A stretch of DNA of 5,672 bases from Flavobacteriaceae bacterium (GTDB lineage: Bacteria > Bacteroidota > Bacteroidia > Flavobacteriales > Flavobacteriaceae), in contig NZOY01000018.1 in the NCBI GenBank assembly GCA_002695445.1, forward strand, positions 1 to 5,672, in the 5' to 3' direction. Under the pieces are notes generated by a model. The model was not told the DNA's origin. It saw nothing but the letters and a program-made list of their open reading frames with translations, and did not search any database. The position numbers were made by a program, and so were the translations under genes. Positions 4,845 to 5,672 of the stretch are shown here, one piece after another (within the stretch, counting starts at the first letter, position 1; every line of letters starts with the position of its first letter).

Positions 4845-5672
4845 ATGAAATTAAAAAAAGAAACAACATTTTTATTTTTTTTCGCAATATTTCAGCTTTG
4901 CATATGTCAAAATAAACTAATAAGCAAAGACGGTTTTATATCCTCTGGTTCAGAATCCTTTGAAGGAAATAAGCCAGAGGGAAATTGGGTTTGGGATTCT
5001 GGAGATCCGAATCCTAAAAATTATTACTTACATATTCGTAAAAATTTTAGGTTAAATAGTCCAATAAAAGAGGCTAAAGCTTATGTATCGGCATTTTCAT
5101 TTGCCGAACTTTATATAAATGGAGTATATATTGATCGTATTCCAACTAACCCAGACCCTGAGTATCAAACATATGAGGAAATTGATATTTCTCCGTATCT
5201 CAAATTAGGTGAAAATACAATAGCTGCTCTTGTTTATAATGTAGGAGAAGGATTACATCACAGAATGAACGGGAAAGGCGGATTTTTCTTTCAATCAAAA
5301 ATAACTGACTCTAAGGAAAAAATTATCAAGCTAAATAGTGATAAAAGTTGGCTAGTTGCAAAAGCAATAGCCTGGGAAAACAAAACAGATCACCGTCAAA
5401 TTGATCACACGATTGGAAGGAGAGAGAAGTACGATGCAAGGCTTGAATATGATGGTTGGGAGCAAAACCATTTTAATGATTCGAATTGGGAAAATGCTAC
5501 TGAAATCGGAGTTCCTCCCATAGATCCATGGAATAAGATTGTAGTAATTAATAGGGAGCGTACTTTTTTTAAAATTATCGCCCCTAAAAGAAAATGGAGT
5601 ATAAACGGCCTTCATATTTATGATTTTGGAAAAGCCATCACAGCATATCCTCGTTTCGTTGCTAATGCAAAA
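4845..5672 (+). CDS. Alpha-L-rhamnosidase, glycoside hydrolase family 78 (3' partial)
   Basis: Only the first 276 residues are in the window; the frame is open at the right edge. GH78 enzymes release terminal alpha-L-rhamnose from glycans and glycosides by an inverting mechanism. A Sec signal peptide (KKE, then a run of Phe/Leu/Ile) ends near CICQ, so mature protein probably starts at Gln22 in the periplasm or outside. Residues about 58-215 look like the rhamnosidase N-terminal beta-sandwich: AKAYVSAFSFAELYINGVYI (78-97), YQTYEEIDISPYLKLGENTI (107-126), GKGGFFFQ (143-150), and the characteristic YDARLEYDGW (196-205) followed by FNDSNWENA (210-218). YDFGKAITAYPR (259-270) corresponds to the DFGxxIxG-type motif that opens the next beta domain. 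The catalytic alpha/alpha barrel with its acidic residues lies past the edge and cannot be checked. The ATG at 4845 is chosen because it opens the signal peptide. The frame has no Shine-Dalgarno sequence, and no good -33/-7 pair was found in the 186-base divergent gap. Confidence 0.9.
   Translation, partial: MKLKKETTFLFFFAIFQLCICQNKLISKDGFISSGSESFEGNKPEGNWVWDSGDPNPKNYYLHIRKNFRLNSPIKEAKAYVSAFSFAELYINGVYIDRIPTNPDPEYQTYEEIDISPYLKLGENTIAALVYNVGEGLHHRMNGKGGFFFQSKITDSKEKIIKLNSDKSWLVAKAIAWENKTDHRQIDHTIGRREKYDARLEYDGWEQNHFNDSNWENATEIGVPPIDPWNKIVVINRERTFFKIIAPKRKWSINGLHIYDFGKAITAYPRFVANAK

Noticed and set aside
4845..4910. Lipoprotein signal on the rhamnosidase (Cys19 or Cys21)
   Set aside because: The residues before each Cys (Leu and Ile) are wrong for a lipobox, which needs Gly, Ala or Ser at -1. 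A Sec type I signal with cleavage before Gln22 fits better.
5352..5615. Minus-strand open frame antisense to the rhamnosidase gene
   Set aside because: It overlaps the diagnostic YDARLEYDGW and FNDSNW motifs of the plus-strand gene, so it is a shadow.

Overview
The window is AT-rich, low-GC bacterial DNA that most likely comes from a Bacteroidota genome, probably class Flavobacteriia (inference). The evidence is the lipoprotein and Sec signal peptides, the lack of Shine-Dalgarno sequences before the starts, a candidate TTG-N19-TATATTG promoter of the Bacteroidota -33/-7 kind, and a tRNA-Ala sequence of the type I associate with Flavobacteriales. It reads as a loosely packed chromosomal region of single genes, with no SusC/SusD pair, phage module, CRISPR array, insertion sequence or integrase.

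Layout, left to right. (1) Bases 1-251 hold the C-terminal end of a gene that begins outside the window, possibly a DUF6090-like membrane-anchored protein. (2) Bases 471-1367 encode a lipoprotein of the endonuclease/exonuclease/phosphatase (EEP) superfamily on the + strand. (3) tRNA-Ala(GGC) lies on the - strand at 1368-1441, tail to tail with the EEP gene and with no spacer. (4) Bases 1601-2026 encode an unrecognised three-helix membrane protein on the - strand. (5) Bases 2350-4293 encode a large lipoprotein on the + strand with an InlB-B-like repeat, a probable Ig-like domain and a calcium-loop (FG-GAP/VCBS) propeller region. (6) Bases 4336-4407 carry a decayed tRNA copy on the - strand that resembles the tRNA-Ala. 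(7) A hairpin terminator at 4442-4462 follows. (8) Bases 4479-4658 encode a 59-residue soluble protein on the - strand. (9) From 4845 to the right edge is the N-terminal part of a secreted GH78 alpha-L-rhamnosidase.

The genes do not form an obvious shared pathway. Three of the four larger products carry export signals: a surface or periplasmic EEP hydrolase, a surface adhesin-like or binding lipoprotein, and a secreted rhamnosidase. This suits a glycan-foraging flavobacterium, but the strand switches and gaps argue for separate transcription units. The most unusual structural signal is the pair of like-oriented tRNA sequences, one intact and one degenerate. They bracket about 3 kb that holds the membrane protein and the propeller lipoprotein. 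This could be the scar of an old tRNA duplication or of a tRNA-targeted insertion, but no integrase or clean attachment repeat is visible.
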